A stretch of DNA of 64,000 nt from Candidatus Accumulibacter conexus. GTDB lineage: Bacteria > Pseudomonadota > Gammaproteobacteria > Burkholderiales > Rhodocyclaceae. Below the pieces are notes generated by a model, which saw only the letters and a list, made by a program, of their open reading frames with translations, made no database searches and was not told the DNA's origin. The stretch is taken from the NCBI GenBank assembly GCA_017592775.1, contig JAGFNJ010000021.1:1-64000 (forward strand). The letters are read 5' to 3'. The first letter of the stretch is position 1. Every line of letters begins with the position of its first letter. Shown piece after piece: positions 47,628-57,145 of the stretch. A program made the position numbers and the translations under genes.

Positions 47628-50600
47628 ATGGCACTCGCATCGTGGACCAAGCAACAGATCCTGGACCAACTGATTTCCGGATACAGTTGGAGCGGGTCGA
47701 CCATCACCTACGCTTTTCCGACGGCGCCCTCCGGGATGTACGGCGGCAACAATGAGCTGCCCGGTTTCGTCGGCCTCAATACGACGCAGCAGGCAGCCGC
47801 CGAGCGGGCGTTGCAGACCTGGGACGACCTCATCGCACCCAACCTCGTACGCACCAGCGCGGGCAACTCCAACATCGAGGTCGGCACCTCGAGCACCGGC
47901 GTCAGCTACGCCCATGCCTACTATCCATCGATCGGCAGTGTCTGGTTCAACCGCGCCTCTCCCGATCTGATGGCGCCGCAGGTCGGCCAGTACTCCTTCC
48001 AGGTCTATGTTCACGAGTTCGGACACGCCTTCGGCCTCGACCACATGGGCAACTACAACGGCGCCGGCAACTGGACGCCGTCGTCGTTCGAGGACAGCCA
48101 GGTGTACTCGGTGATGTCCTACTTCGGCCCCAACACCGGCCGCGGCAGCAGCAGCCAGATCGCCTGGGCCGACTGGGTTGGTCGCGACGGCCGTACCTAC
48201 TCACCGCAGACGCCGATGCTCAACGACGTCCTCGCCATCCAGACGATCTACGGTGCCGACACGACCACCCGCACCGGCGACACGGTCTATGGCTTCGGCA
48301 GCAACGTCAGCGGCTCGCCGGCGGCGATCTTCGACTTCACGGTCAACGCCAATCCGATCCTGACGATCTACGACGCCGCTGGCGTCGATACGCTCAACCT
48401 CAGTGGCTGGGACACGAACTGCACCATCAACCTGGCGCCGGGCTCGTTCTCCTCCGGCAACAGCATGACCAACAACATCGCCATCGCCTACTCGTGCTTC
48501 ATCGAGAACGCAGTCGGTGGTTCGGCGGCAGACCAGATCAGCGGCAATGCGCTGGCCAATCGGCTCGATGGCGGCGCCGGCAACGACAGCCTGTTCGGCG
48601 GCGACGGTGACGACATCCTGATCGCCAGCCTCGGCGACGACCTGCTTGACGGCGGCGACGGCAGCGACAGCGTCGTCTTCGGCGGCAGCTATGGCAGCTA
48701 CACCTACAGCTACACGGAGAACGTAGGCTTCAACTTCTACAGCACCGTCAGCGGCTCGGATACGGTCCGCGAGATGGAGATCTTCGTCTTTGCCGACGGC
48801 AGCAAGTCGGTCAGCGAACTCCTCGGCGGCAGCTCGCTGCGCTCGCTGGTATCGATCAGCGCCGACATCGCCCAGCAGCTCGAAGGCCATAGCGGGACAA
48901 CGGTCTTCACCTACAAGGTGAAGCTGAACACCGCCAGCTCGTCGGTGCAGACACTCAACTGGAGCCTGCAGGGCACGGGCACCGCGCCGGTCAGTCCGGC
49001 GACCGACTTCTCCGGCGCGACCTCGGGCAGCATCACCTTCGCGATCGGCGAAACCGAGAAGACGATCGCGGTCACGGTGCAGGGCGACCGCGTGGTAGAG
49101 GCCAACGAGACCTTCGTCGTCAGCCTGTCGAACCCGTCGTCCGGCCTCGGCTTCAGGACATCGAGCGCCACCGGCACCATCCTCAACGACGACGCTGCGA
49201 ACAGCGACGACTACGGCGCCACGCCTGCGACTGCCGGCAGCTTGACCGTCGGCGGCGGCCCGCTGACCGGCTGGCTCGAGCGCACCTCCGACAGCGACCT
49301 GTTCGCCGTCAGCCTCAGCGCCGGAACGACCTACGTCTTCGATCTCCGGGCTCCGGGATCGGCGGTGGACGCGTACCTGTCGCTGCATGGCCCGACCACC
49401 ACGACCAGCCTGCCGTCGCCGATCGCCAGCAACGACAACGCCGCTGCCGGCAGCGGCAATGCGCAGATCATCCATGCCGTCAGCAGCAGCGGCACCTACT
49501 ACCTGCTCGCCCGCGACGCCCGCGGCGGCACCGGCAGCTACACGCTGCAGGCGGCGACCTTCGCCGGCAGGACGCTGACCGGCGACGAGAGCGGCAACCA
49601 GCTCACCGGAACGCCGGGCAACGACGAACTCTACGGCCTCGGCGGTGCCGACAACCTGTCCGGCGATGCCGGCAACGACCGCCTCGATGGCGGCGCCGGT
49701 GCCGACGTGATGTATGGCGGCGCCGGCAACGACAGCTACGTGGTCGACAACGTCGGCGACGTGGTCAGCGAGAGCAGCGCCAGCGGCGGCAGCGACCGGG
49801 TCTACTCGTCGGTGAGCTTCGTGCTGGGCAACAACCTCGAGGAACTGCTGCTGACCGGCGAGGCAGCCAGCAACGCCACCGGCAACGCCCTGGCCAACCG
49901 TCTGAGCGGCAACAGCGGCAACAACATCCTCGATGGCCAGGCCGGCATCGACACCTTCGCCGGTGGCCTTGGCGACGACACCTATGTCCTCGATGCCGCG
50001 GCCGAGCTGGCCAACGTCAGCGAGAGCGCCGGTGAAGGCAACGACAGCTTGCGCATCGTCTTCGCCAGCTCGGCGCCGCCAGCCATCAGCCTGACGGGCA
50101 CCCTCGCCCATTTCGAGAACGTCGAACTACGCGGCACCGGACCGTTCAGCGTCATCGGCAACAGCGCCGCCAACCTGCTCCGCGGCAACGCCCAGGGCAA
50201 CCGGCTCGAGGGCGCCGCCGGCAACGACACGCTCGACGGCCAGAGCGGTGCCGATCAGCTCGTCGGTGGCGACGGCGACGATGTCTATCTCGTCGACCAC
50301 ATCGGCGATGTCGTCACCGAGGCAGCCGACGCGGGCACCGACAGCGTCCTCGTCGCGATCAACACCAACGGCGCCAGCTTCGTCCTCGGCGCCCACGTCG
50401 ACAACGCCAGCGTCGTCGGCACCTTCGCCAACAACCTGATCGGCAACGATGTGGCCAACGTGCTGACCGGCAACGCACTCGCCAACCGGCTCGACGGCGG
50501 CGCCGGAATCGACACGCTGACTGGCGGCAGCGGCGGCGACACCTACGTCGTCGACCACGCCGCCGACACGATCATCGAGACCTCGACGCTGGCGAGCGAG

Positions 50601-52655
50601 ATCGACACGGTTGTCAGCAGCGTCAACTGGACGCTCGCCGCCAACCTCGAGAATCTCTCGCTCGTCGGCAGCGCCGACCTGGTCGCCAGCGGCAACACGT
50701 TGAACAACGTGCTGACCGGCAACGGCGGCGCCAACCGCCTCGACGGCGGCGCCGGCGCCGACACGATGCTCGGTGGTGCCGGCAACGATACTTACGTCGT
50801 CGATAGCGCCGGCGACATGGTCTTCGAAACCGCGAGCGCCAGCAGCCGTGTCGATGCCGGCGGTATCGACACGGTCGACAGCAGCGTCAGCTGGACGCTC
50901 GGCAACTTCGTCGAGAATCTCGTGCTCGGCGGCAGCGGCAACCTCGGCGGCACCGGCAACGCACTCGCCAACACGCTGCGCGGCAACGCCGGCAACAACG
51001 TTCTCGACGGCAAGGCCGGTATCGACGTGCTCGACGGCGGCGAGGGCTCGGACATCCATCTGATCGCTGCGGCGAGCGATCACCCGGCGGCCGAGATCGC
51101 CGACAGCGGCACGAGCGGCATTGACGAAGTCCGTTTCGCGGCGACCGCCGCCAGCACGCTGACGCTCTTCGCCGGCGACGTCGGCATCGAGCGCGTGGTC
51201 ATCGGCAGCGGGCTCGGCGAAGTCGCGAACAGCAGCGGCACGGGCGCGCTGAACATCGACGCGTCGCTCGTCGGCAATTCGCTGTCGATCGTCGGCAACG
51301 CCGGCGCCAACGTCCTCACCGGCACCGCGTTCGCCGACCGCATCGACGGCGGCGCCGGCGCCGACCGGTTGATCGGCGGTGGCGGCAGCGACACCCTGAT
51401 CGGCGGCGCAGGCAACGACACCTACGTCGCCGATGCGAGCGATTCGGTCATCGAGACGTCGACCCTGGCGAGCGAGATCGACACGATCGAAACGAGTTCC
51501 TCCTGGACGCTGGGCGCCAACCTGGAAAACCTCCGGCTGCTCGGATCCGCTGACCTCGTCGGCACCGGCAACGCGCTGAACAACATGCTGACCGGCAACG
51601 GCGGCGCCAATCTCCTGGACGCTGGTCTTGGCGCCGACACGATGTTCGGTAGTGCCGGTGATGACACCTACGTCGTTGACAACCTCGCCGACAAGGTCTT
51701 CGAAACCGCTACAGCCTCCAGCCCGGTCGATAGCGGCGGCAACGACACCGTTCGCAGCAGCGTCAGCTGGACCCTCGGCAACTTCGTCGAGAACCTCGTC
51801 CTCGTCGGCAGCGACCATCTCGGCGCCACCGGCAACGCCCTCGCCAACACGCTGCGCGGCAACGCCGGCAACAACCTGCTCGACGGCAAGGCGGGCATCG
51901 ACGTACTCGACGGCGGCGAGGGATCGGACCTCTATCTGATCGCTTCGGCGAGCGATCATCCGGCGGCGGAGATCGCCGACAGCGGCACCAGCGGCAACGA
52001 CGAAGTCCGTTTCGCGGCGACCACCGCCAGCACGCTGACGCTGTTCGCCGGCGACCGCGGCATCGAGCGGGTGGTCATTGGCAGCGGGCTGGGCGCAGTC
52101 GCCAGCAGCAGCGGCACGGCGGCGCTGAACGTCGATGCCGCGGCGGTCGACAACGCGCTGGCGATACTCGGCAACGCTGGCGCCAACATCCTCACCGGCA
52201 CCGCGCACGCCGACACGATCAGCGGCGGCGGCGGCGCCGACCGGCTGCTCGGCGGTGGCGGCGATGACCGGCTGCTCGGCGGCGCCGGCAACGACAGCCT
52301 GACTGGCGGCGCCGGCGCGGACCGCTTCGTCCTTGACCAGGCCCTCAGCGCGACCAGCAACCGCGATCTGCTGACCGACTTCCTGCCGGACAGCGACACG
52401 ATCGAGTTGAGCCTGGCCGTCTTCCGCGCCCTCGGCGGAACCCCGGGCGTACTGAGCGCGGAGCAGTTCTGGTCCGGTGCTGGCGTCACGCGGGCACACG
52501 ACGCGAGCGACCGCCTGATCTACAACACGACGACCGGTGACCTCTACTACGACGCCGACGGCAGCGGCAGCGGTGCCGCAGTCGCCATCGCGGTGATCGG
52601 GGTGGACGCGCATCCGCAACAGCTCAGTCACGCCGATTTTGCGCTGATCGCCTGA
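47628..52655 (+). CDS. Giant RTX metalloprotease/adhesin (serralysin-like M10)
   Basis: This 1675-residue protein has no signal peptide, as expected for a type I secretion substrate. The N-terminal 210 residues are an M10 peptidase: HEFGHAFGLDH at 129-139 and Met-turn SVMSYF at 161-166. A Calx-beta domain (near 406-521) and a PPC-like domain (near 525-645) follow. Then come many GGxGxDxx RTX calcium-binding repeats to the end, where LTDFLPDSDTIEL and the last 60 residues resemble the secretion signal. AAGGAG lies before the ATG at 47628. Two tandem 292-residue repeats make up its C-terminal third. No type I exporter genes are adjacent. It likely acts outside the cell in matrix adhesion or turnover. 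Confidence 0.88.
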   Translation: MALASWTKQQILDQLISGYSWSGSTITYAFPTAPSGMYGGNNELPGFVGLNTTQQAAAERALQTWDDLIAPNLVRTSAGNSNIEVGTSSTGVSYAHAYYPSIGSVWFNRASPDLMAPQVGQYSFQVYVHEFGHAFGLDHMGNYNGAGNWTPSSFEDSQVYSVMSYFGPNTGRGSSSQIAWADWVGRDGRTYSPQTPMLNDVLAIQTIYGADTTTRTGDTVYGFGSNVSGSPAAIFDFTVNANPILTIYDAAGVDTLNLSGWDTNCTINLAPGSFSSGNSMTNNIAIAYSCFIENAVGGSAADQISGNALANRLDGGAGNDSLFGGDGDDILIASLGDDLLDGGDGSDSVVFGGSYGSYTYSYTENVGFNFYSTVSGSDTVREMEIFVFADGSKSVSELLGGSSLRSLVSISADIAQQLEGHSGTTVFTYKVKLNTASSSVQTLNWSLQGTGTAPVSPATDFSGATSGSITFAIGETEKTIAVTVQGDRVVEANETFVVSLSNPSSGLGFRTSSATGTILNDDAANSDDYGATPATAGSLTVGGGPLTGWLERTSDSDLFAVSLSAGTTYVFDLRAPGSAVDAYLSLHGPTTTTSLPSPIASNDNAAAGSGNAQIIHAVSSSGTYYLLARDARGGTGSYTLQAATFAGRTLTGDESGNQLTGTPGNDELYGLGGADNLSGDAGNDRLDGGAGADVMYGGAGNDSYVVDNVGDVVSESSASGGSDRVYSSVSFVLGNNLEELLLTGEAASNATGNALANRLSGNSGNNILDGQAGIDTFAGGLGDDTYVLDAAAELANVSESAGEGNDSLRIVFASSAPPAISLTGTLAHFENVELRGTGPFSVIGNSAANLLRGNAQGNRLEGAAGNDTLDGQSGADQLVGGDGDDVYLVDHIGDVVTEAADAGTDSVLVAINTNGASFVLGAHVDNASVVGTFANNLIGNDVANVLTGNALANRLDGGAGIDTLTGGSGGDTYVVDHAADTIIETSTLASEIDTVVSSVNWTLAANLENLSLVGSADLVASGNTLNNVLTGNGGANRLDGGAGADTMLGGAGNDTYVVDSAGDMVFETASASSRVDAGGIDTVDSSVSWTLGNFVENLVLGGSGNLGGTGNALANTLRGNAGNNVLDGKAGIDVLDGGEGSDIHLIAAASDHPAAEIADSGTSGIDEVRFAATAASTLTLFAGDVGIERVVIGSGLGEVANSSGTGALNIDASLVGNSLSIVGNAGANVLTGTAFADRIDGGAGADRLIGGGGSDTLIGGAGNDTYVADASDSVIETSTLASEIDTIETSSSWTLGANLENLRLLGSADLVGTGNALNNMLTGNGGANLLDAGLGADTMFGSAGDDTYVVDNLADKVFETATASSPVDSGGNDTVRSSVSWTLGNFVENLVLVGSDHLGATGNALANTLRGNAGNNLLDGKAGIDVLDGGEGSDLYLIASASDHPAAEIADSGTSGNDEVRFAATTASTLTLFAGDRGIERVVIGSGLGAVASSSGTAALNVDAAAVDNALAILGNAGANILTGTAHADTISGGGGADRLLGGGGDDRLLGGAGNDSLTGGAGADRFVLDQALSATSNRDLLTDFLPDSDTIELSLAVFRALGGTPGVLSAEQFWSGAGVTRAHDASDRLIYNTTTGDLYYDADGSGSGAAVAIAVIGVDAHPQQLSHADFALIA
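50577..52320 (+). repeat. Tandem duplication of a 876-bp (292-residue) unit inside the RTX gene
   Basis: The unit beginning ETSTLASEIDT at 50577 recurs at 51453. Both copies run through SWTLGNFVENL, GNALANTLRGNAGNN, LDGKAGIDVLDGGEGSD, SDHPAAEIADSGTSG and GIERVVIGSGLG. The period is 876 bases. The copies are highly similar but have diverged at many codons, so the duplication is not very recent. Confidence 0.85.
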
Positions 52656-52677
52656 TCAGCGTCCGGCCAAGGCCCAT

Positions 52678-52714
52678 CGCCGGCATGTCGCGGAAGCCCC
52701 GCGGCATGCCGGCG
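52678..52714 (+). terminator. Stem-loop after the RTX gene
   Basis: CGCCGGCATGTCGCGG and CCGCGGCATGCCGGCG form a 16-bp stem with one G-T mismatch and a 5-base loop, 22 bases after the RTX stop. No T-run follows. It is a probable transcription or mRNA end structure. Confidence 0.55.
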
Positions 52715-52919
52715 AGACCCGATCCGCCGGCAGACCCCCCCCACCCCGCCGACCGGCAGGGGACGGACGACGGCCGCATCGCCGCCGCCCCCGGCATCGG
52801 CACGCCAGCTTGCTGCGCCCCCGCAGCAGCCCACCTTGCCGCCGAACGAGGCCATGACCCTCAACTTCCGCCATGCCGTGCCGCTAAGAAACTCATACGC
52901 CCGGCTGCTGGAAAATCAC

Positions 52920-52946
52920 TAAAGTTCCTTCGCGGCAGGTCGTTAC
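52920..52946 (+). promoter_or_regulatory. Sigma-28 (FliA) promoter of fliC
   Basis: TAAAGTTC, then 11 bases, then GTCGTTAC, compared with the FliA consensus TAAAGTTT-N11-GCCGATAA. The spacing is exact and 7 of 8 bases of the -35 element match. It lies about 100 bases upstream of fliC. The rest of 52656-53045 shows only the stem-loop above. Confidence 0.75.
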
Positions 52947-53045
52947 AGGAAGTGTCAGCGAGCAAAACTCGCTACCAGGGATGGACCGGGAGACGCAGGG
53001 GTCGCCGGGAACCGAAGTCAATCTGATCTCGATAGGAGAAGGACA

Positions 53046-54800
53046 ATGCCGCAAATCATCAATACCAACGTCGCGTCGCTCAACTCGCAACGCAGCCTCA
53101 ACGTTTCGCAGAACTCGCTGACGACCTCGCTGCAGCGCCTTTCGTCGGGCCTGCGCATCAACAGCGCCAAGGACGATGCCGCCGGCCTCGCCATCTCGGC
53201 CCGCATGACCTCGCAGATCAACGGCCTCAACCAGGCCTCGCGCAACGCCAACGACGGCATCTCGCTGGCGCAGACGGCCGAAGGCGGCCTGCAGAGCGTC
53301 ACCGAGTCGCTGCAGCGGATGCGTGAGCTGTCCGTGCAGGCTTCCAACGCCACCAACACCGCCACCGACCGGGCCGCGCTGCAGCAGGAAGTCGATCAAC
53401 TCGTGCAGCAGATCAACACCGTCGCCAGCCAGACCGCCTTCAACGGCGTCAAGCTGCTCGACGGCACCTTCAATTCGCAGTCGTTCCAGATCGGCGCCAA
53501 CACCGGCGAGCAGATCTCGATCAACACCATCGCCAGCGCCAAGGCCGATTCGCTGGGCGTCGGCACCAACTCGTCCTTTGTCACCTCCCTTTCGGCAACG
53601 GTCAGCAATGGCGCCATCTCGACCGGCGGCATCACGGTCAACGGCTACGGCGTCGGTCCGTCGGTGAGCGACGCCGTATCGAGTTCGGTGAGCATCAATA
53701 GTGCCGCGGTCACTGCCACCGGCGGTCTGGCGGATGGCGACCTCAAGATCAACGGCGTCTCGGTCGGCTCGGTCACGGCCGGCGCAGATACCACCGCACA
53801 AGCCACCGCCGTCGCCACGGCAATCAACACCCAGTCGACGACGACCGGCGTCGTTGCCACGAGCAGTGGCGGTGTGCTCACACTCGCTTCGATCAATGGC
53901 CGCGATATCAAGGTCGAGCTCGCGGGCACCGCCACGGACACGGAAACCGGCCTGACCGCCGGAACGACCAAGGTCGGTTCCGACAGCGCGATCGCCAAGG
54001 CTGCCGCATTCAACACCGTCACCGGACAGACCGGCGTTTCCGCGATGGCCACGGCAAGTACCGTCTCCGGTGCCGGAATCACGGCCAACGCCGGCATCGA
54101 CGGCGGTACGACGAACTACATCAGGATCAACGGCGTCAAGCTCGGGGCGATCGCCGCCGGCACCGCGGGCGATTTCACCGACCAAGGGAACAACGTCGTC
54201 GCCGCGATCAATGCCGTGTCGAACCAGACCGGCGTCACCGCATCCTTCGACAGCAGCAGCATGAAAGTCAGCATGACGGCTGCCGACGGGCGCACGATCA
54301 CCGTCCAGGCGGCGGGTACGGCGGACGCGAGCAACTTCGGCTTCGCCACCGGTACCGTCAGCAACACCTACGGCGGCATCAAGCTGTCGTCGACGAGCAG
54401 CGCCGGCATCAACCTCGGTGGCGCCAACATCGCCTCGACGAACCTGACGGCCGGCTACACGGCGGCAACGGCGACCTTCGGCTCCGGCATCGCGAGCGTC
54501 GATCTGCGCACCGCCAGCGGCGCCCAGCAGGCGATTTCGACGATCGACTCGGCTCTCGCCAACATCAACTCGAGCCGAGCGAACCTGGGTGCGGTGCAGA
54601 ACCGCTTCAGCAGCGTCGTCAGCAACCTCGCGGCGACGTCCGAGAACCTGTCGGCATCGCGCAGCCGGATTCTCGACGCCGACTTCGCGACCGAAACCGC
54701 CAACCTGTCGCGGGCGCAGATCCTGCAGCAGGCCGGCACGGCGATGCTGGCACAGGCGAATGCACTGCCGCAGAACGTTCTCTCGCTGCTGCGCGGCTAA
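53046..54800 (+). CDS. fliC: Flagellin
   Basis: This 584-residue filament protein has the conserved D0/D1 N-terminus (PQIINTNVASLNSQRSLN, LSSGLRINSAKDDAAGLAIS) and C-terminus (LSASRSRILDADFATETANL, ending NALPQNVLSLLRG). The long variable middle (about residues 180-480) is rich in serine, threonine and alanine, with IN-motif-like repeats (RINGVKLG; NVVAAINAVSNQTGV). It is the likely substrate for the glycosyltransferase encoded downstream. AGGAGAAGGAC lies before the start and a sigma-28 promoter upstream. Confidence 0.96.
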   Translation: MPQIINTNVASLNSQRSLNVSQNSLTTSLQRLSSGLRINSAKDDAAGLAISARMTSQINGLNQASRNANDGISLAQTAEGGLQSVTESLQRMRELSVQASNATNTATDRAALQQEVDQLVQQINTVASQTAFNGVKLLDGTFNSQSFQIGANTGEQISINTIASAKADSLGVGTNSSFVTSLSATVSNGAISTGGITVNGYGVGPSVSDAVSSSVSINSAAVTATGGLADGDLKINGVSVGSVTAGADTTAQATAVATAINTQSTTTGVVATSSGGVLTLASINGRDIKVELAGTATDTETGLTAGTTKVGSDSAIAKAAAFNTVTGQTGVSAMATASTVSGAGITANAGIDGGTTNYIRINGVKLGAIAAGTAGDFTDQGNNVVAAINAVSNQTGVTASFDSSSMKVSMTAADGRTITVQAAGTADASNFGFATGTVSNTYGGIKLSSTSSAGINLGGANIASTNLTAGYTAATATFGSGIASVDLRTASGAQQAISTIDSALANINSSRANLGAVQNRFSSVVSNLAATSENLSASRSRILDADFATETANLSRAQILQQAGTAMLAQANALPQNVLSLLRG

Positions 54801-54826
54801 ACATCGACCGCCAATTGGAGGTAAGA

Positions 54827-54864
54827 TCGGGGGCGTGGACGTGGCGACACGAAGACGCCCCCGA
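54827..54864 (+). terminator. Stem-loop between fliC and flaG
   Basis: TCGGGGGCGT pairs perfectly with ACGCCCCCGA around an 18-base loop, 26 bases after fliC. There is no T-run. It may partly stop transcription or stabilise fliC mRNA, allowing far more flagellin than the downstream chaperones and cap. Confidence 0.5.
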
Positions 54865-54888
54865 AGTCACTTGCCGAAGGAGTGAAAG

Positions 54889-55260
54889 ATGAACATCCAG
54901 CCTACCGGCGCTTCGCTGCCCACACAGGCACAACCGATGGTCAACCTGGCAGAACGTGAAACGCGGCGGACCGGCGAGAGCGCAGGCGTCGCGGTCGCCC
55001 GCGCGCAGTTGCCGGCGGAGAACCTGCAGCCGACGACACGCGAGCAGCTCGAGGCGGCAACCGCGAGCGTGCGCAGCTTTGTCCAGCCGATCAACAACAA
55101 CATCGAGTTCAGCGTCAACGAAGACACCGGACAACTGGTGGTGAAGATCATCGACCGCAACACCAAGGAAGTGATTCGACAGATGCCGTCGGACGAAATG
55201 ATCGCCATTGCCAGGACGCTCGACAGCATCAAGGGGCTCTTCGTCAAGCAATCGGCCTGA
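54889..55260 (+). CDS. flaG: FlaG family protein
   Basis: This 123-residue protein has a variable N-terminus and the FlaG core IEFSVNEDTGQLVVKIIDR, then TKEVIRQMPSDEMIAIA. FlaG influences flagellar filament length or number in polarly flagellated bacteria. GAAGGAG lies ahead of the ATG. It is in the usual place between fliC and fliD. Confidence 0.9.
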   Translation: MNIQPTGASLPTQAQPMVNLAERETRRTGESAGVAVARAQLPAENLQPTTREQLEAATASVRSFVQPINNNIEFSVNEDTGQLVVKIIDRNTKEVIRQMPSDEMIAIARTLDSIKGLFVKQSA

Positions 55261-55303
55261 ATACGGCGGTCCGGACGCGAACGGAGTAGCACGGGAGAAA
55301 CCG

Positions 55304-56731
55304 ATGGCGATTTCATCACCGGGCCTGGGCTCGAATCTCGATGTGAACAGCATCGTCAGCCAGTTGATGGCGCTCGAGCAGCGTCCGCTGACCGCGCTGG
55401 CAAAGAAAGAGGCGGGATTCCAGGCCAAGATCTCGGCCCTCGGATCACTGCAGAGCGCCGTCTCGGCGCTGCAGACGGCAGCCGGCAACCTCGTCCCGGC
55501 GACCGGATCGACGCCGCTGCAGAAGTTCTCGGTCTTCCGGACGGCGCTCAGCGACGCCACGATCGCTTCGGCGAGCGCTTCGTCGGGCGCCGTCGCCGGC
55601 AGCTACCGGCTCGACGTGACGCGCCTCGCCAGCCAGCACGTCATCGCCAGCGCCACCGGAGCCGCCAGTCCATTCTCTGGTGCCGGCACGACTTTGCCGA
55701 CCGGCGGCACGCTGACGCTATCGCTCGACAGCGCAGGCGGCAGCAGCCCGCACAAGAGCACGGCGATCACGATTGCCGACGGCGCGACGCCGGAGAATGT
55801 TCGTGATGCCATCAACTCTGCCAGTGCCGGCGTTTCGGCAGTGGTGATCAACGGCACGGCCGGCAAGCAACTGGTGCTGACCAGCGATGCCGCGGGCAGC
55901 AACCAGATCGTCACGCTGGCAGGAATCCCCGGCCTCGCCTACGACCCGAATGCGACGCCGGTCCCGGCCACCGATCCTTTCGCCCAGACGCAGACCGCGC
56001 AGGGTTCCGCCTTCAAGCTCAACGGCATCACCGTCGAAGCCAGCAGCAACAGCGTGACGACGGCGATCGACGGCGTGACGATCAACCTGCTCAAGGGTCC
56101 CGAGCTGCCGGCGACCTCAGTCAGCACGACGCTGACGATCAGCCGCGACACCGCCAGCCTGAACAGTGGCGTCAACGCGCTCGTCAAGGCCTTCAACGAA
56201 TTCCACACCACCGCCAGCAGCCTCGGCAGCTACGACGCGGCAAGCAAGCGGGCTGGCGCGCTCAACGGTGACGGTACGCTGCGCACGGCGCAGGAGAACG
56301 TCCGTACGGCACTCGGCAAGGTGCCGACGGAACTGGCGGGCGCCAGCCTGCAACGCCTGACGGACATCGGCGTCACGCTGCAGAAGGACGGCAAGCTGAA
56401 CATCGACTCGGCGAAGCTGGGCAAGGCGATCGGCGACGACCTCGCCGGCGTTGCCAACCTCGTTTCTGCCTATGGCAAGGCGTTTCGTACCGCCACCGAG
56501 GGACTGACCGGCAGTGGTGGCCTGATCGCCGCGCGCAGCGAGGGACTGAGCACTTCGATCAAGGGTCTCGGTCAGCAGTCCGAAGTCATCTCGGCCCGCC
56601 TGACACAGATCGAGGCCCGCTATCGCAAACAGTTTACTGCGCTCGACACGCTGATGGCCGGCATGACCAAGACCAGCAGCTTCCTGCAGCAGCAACTCGC
56701 CAACCTGCCCACCTACAACCAGGGGTCCTGA
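55304..56731 (+). CDS. fliD: Flagellar filament cap protein FliD
   Basis: This 475-residue protein starts AISSPGLGSNLDVNSIVSQL, the FliD N-terminal motif, and ends with a coiled segment (QLTQIEARYRKQFTALDTLM, SFLQQQLANL). FliD forms the cap at the filament tip where flagellin subunits assemble. ATG at 55304 has GGGAG upstream; the earlier start at 55208 lies inside flaG. It is directly abutted by fliS. Confidence 0.95.
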   Translation: MAISSPGLGSNLDVNSIVSQLMALEQRPLTALAKKEAGFQAKISALGSLQSAVSALQTAAGNLVPATGSTPLQKFSVFRTALSDATIASASASSGAVAGSYRLDVTRLASQHVIASATGAASPFSGAGTTLPTGGTLTLSLDSAGGSSPHKSTAITIADGATPENVRDAINSASAGVSAVVINGTAGKQLVLTSDAAGSNQIVTLAGIPGLAYDPNATPVPATDPFAQTQTAQGSAFKLNGITVEASSNSVTTAIDGVTINLLKGPELPATSVSTTLTISRDTASLNSGVNALVKAFNEFHTTASSLGSYDAASKRAGALNGDGTLRTAQENVRTALGKVPTELAGASLQRLTDIGVTLQKDGKLNIDSAKLGKAIGDDLAGVANLVSAYGKAFRTATEGLTGSGGLIAARSEGLSTSIKGLGQQSEVISARLTQIEARYRKQFTALDTLMAGMTKTSSFLQQQLANLPTYNQGS

Positions 56732-57145
56732 ATGTTCGCCAATGCCCGCAATGCGCTTTCAGCCTACCGCAAGGTCGGCGTGGACGCCGCCATCGAGGTG
56801 GCTGATCCGCACCGCCTGATCCTGCTGCTCTTCGCCGGCGCCCAGGCGGCGATCGGCAACGCGCGCGCCGCGATGCAGCAGCAACAGATCGCCGCCAAGG
56901 GCGAGGCCATCTCCAAGGCCATCGACATCATCGGCAACGGCCTCAAGCTCAGCCTCGACCTGGAAAAGGGGGGCGAGATCGCGCAGCGGCTGGACGCCCT
57001 GTACGACTACCTGGTCGTGCGCCTGCTGCGCGCCAACCTAGACAATGACCTGCCGGCGCTCGAGGAGGTCGCGGGCCTGCTGGAAGAGATTCACGGCGCC
57101 TGGCGCGAGATCGCTCCCGAGCGCCTGCAGCAATCGGTCGCATGA
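56732..57145 (+). CDS. fliS: Flagellin export chaperone FliS
   Basis: This 137-residue helical protein has AYRKVGVDAAIEVADPHRLILLLFAGA and a YDYLVVRLLRANLDND segment typical of FliS. It binds the C-terminal end of flagellin and stops it polymerising before export. Its ATG immediately follows the fliD stop, and its end overlaps the next gene by 4 bp. Confidence 0.94.
   Translation: MFANARNALSAYRKVGVDAAIEVADPHRLILLLFAGAQAAIGNARAAMQQQQIAAKGEAISKAIDIIGNGLKLSLDLEKGGEIAQRLDALYDYLVVRLLRANLDNDLPALEEVAGLLEEIHGAWREIAPERLQQSVA

Noticed and set aside
48540-52320. Short regularly spaced repeats that could suggest a CRISPR array
   Set aside because: They are in-frame codons for RTX nonapeptides with variable spacing and no conserved direct repeat.
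48201-52631. Two long minus-strand frames (636 and 834 codons) opposite the RTX gene
   Set aside because: They mirror the repetitive GGxGxD coding pattern of the plus strand and have valine/alanine-rich simple composition without domains.
52950-53020. Possible second c-di-GMP riboswitch upstream of fliC
   Set aside because: There is a short stem AGCGAG/CTCGCT and a GGGAGACGCAGGGG string, but the conserved GGCAAAC and GACGCAAAGCC blocks are missing.
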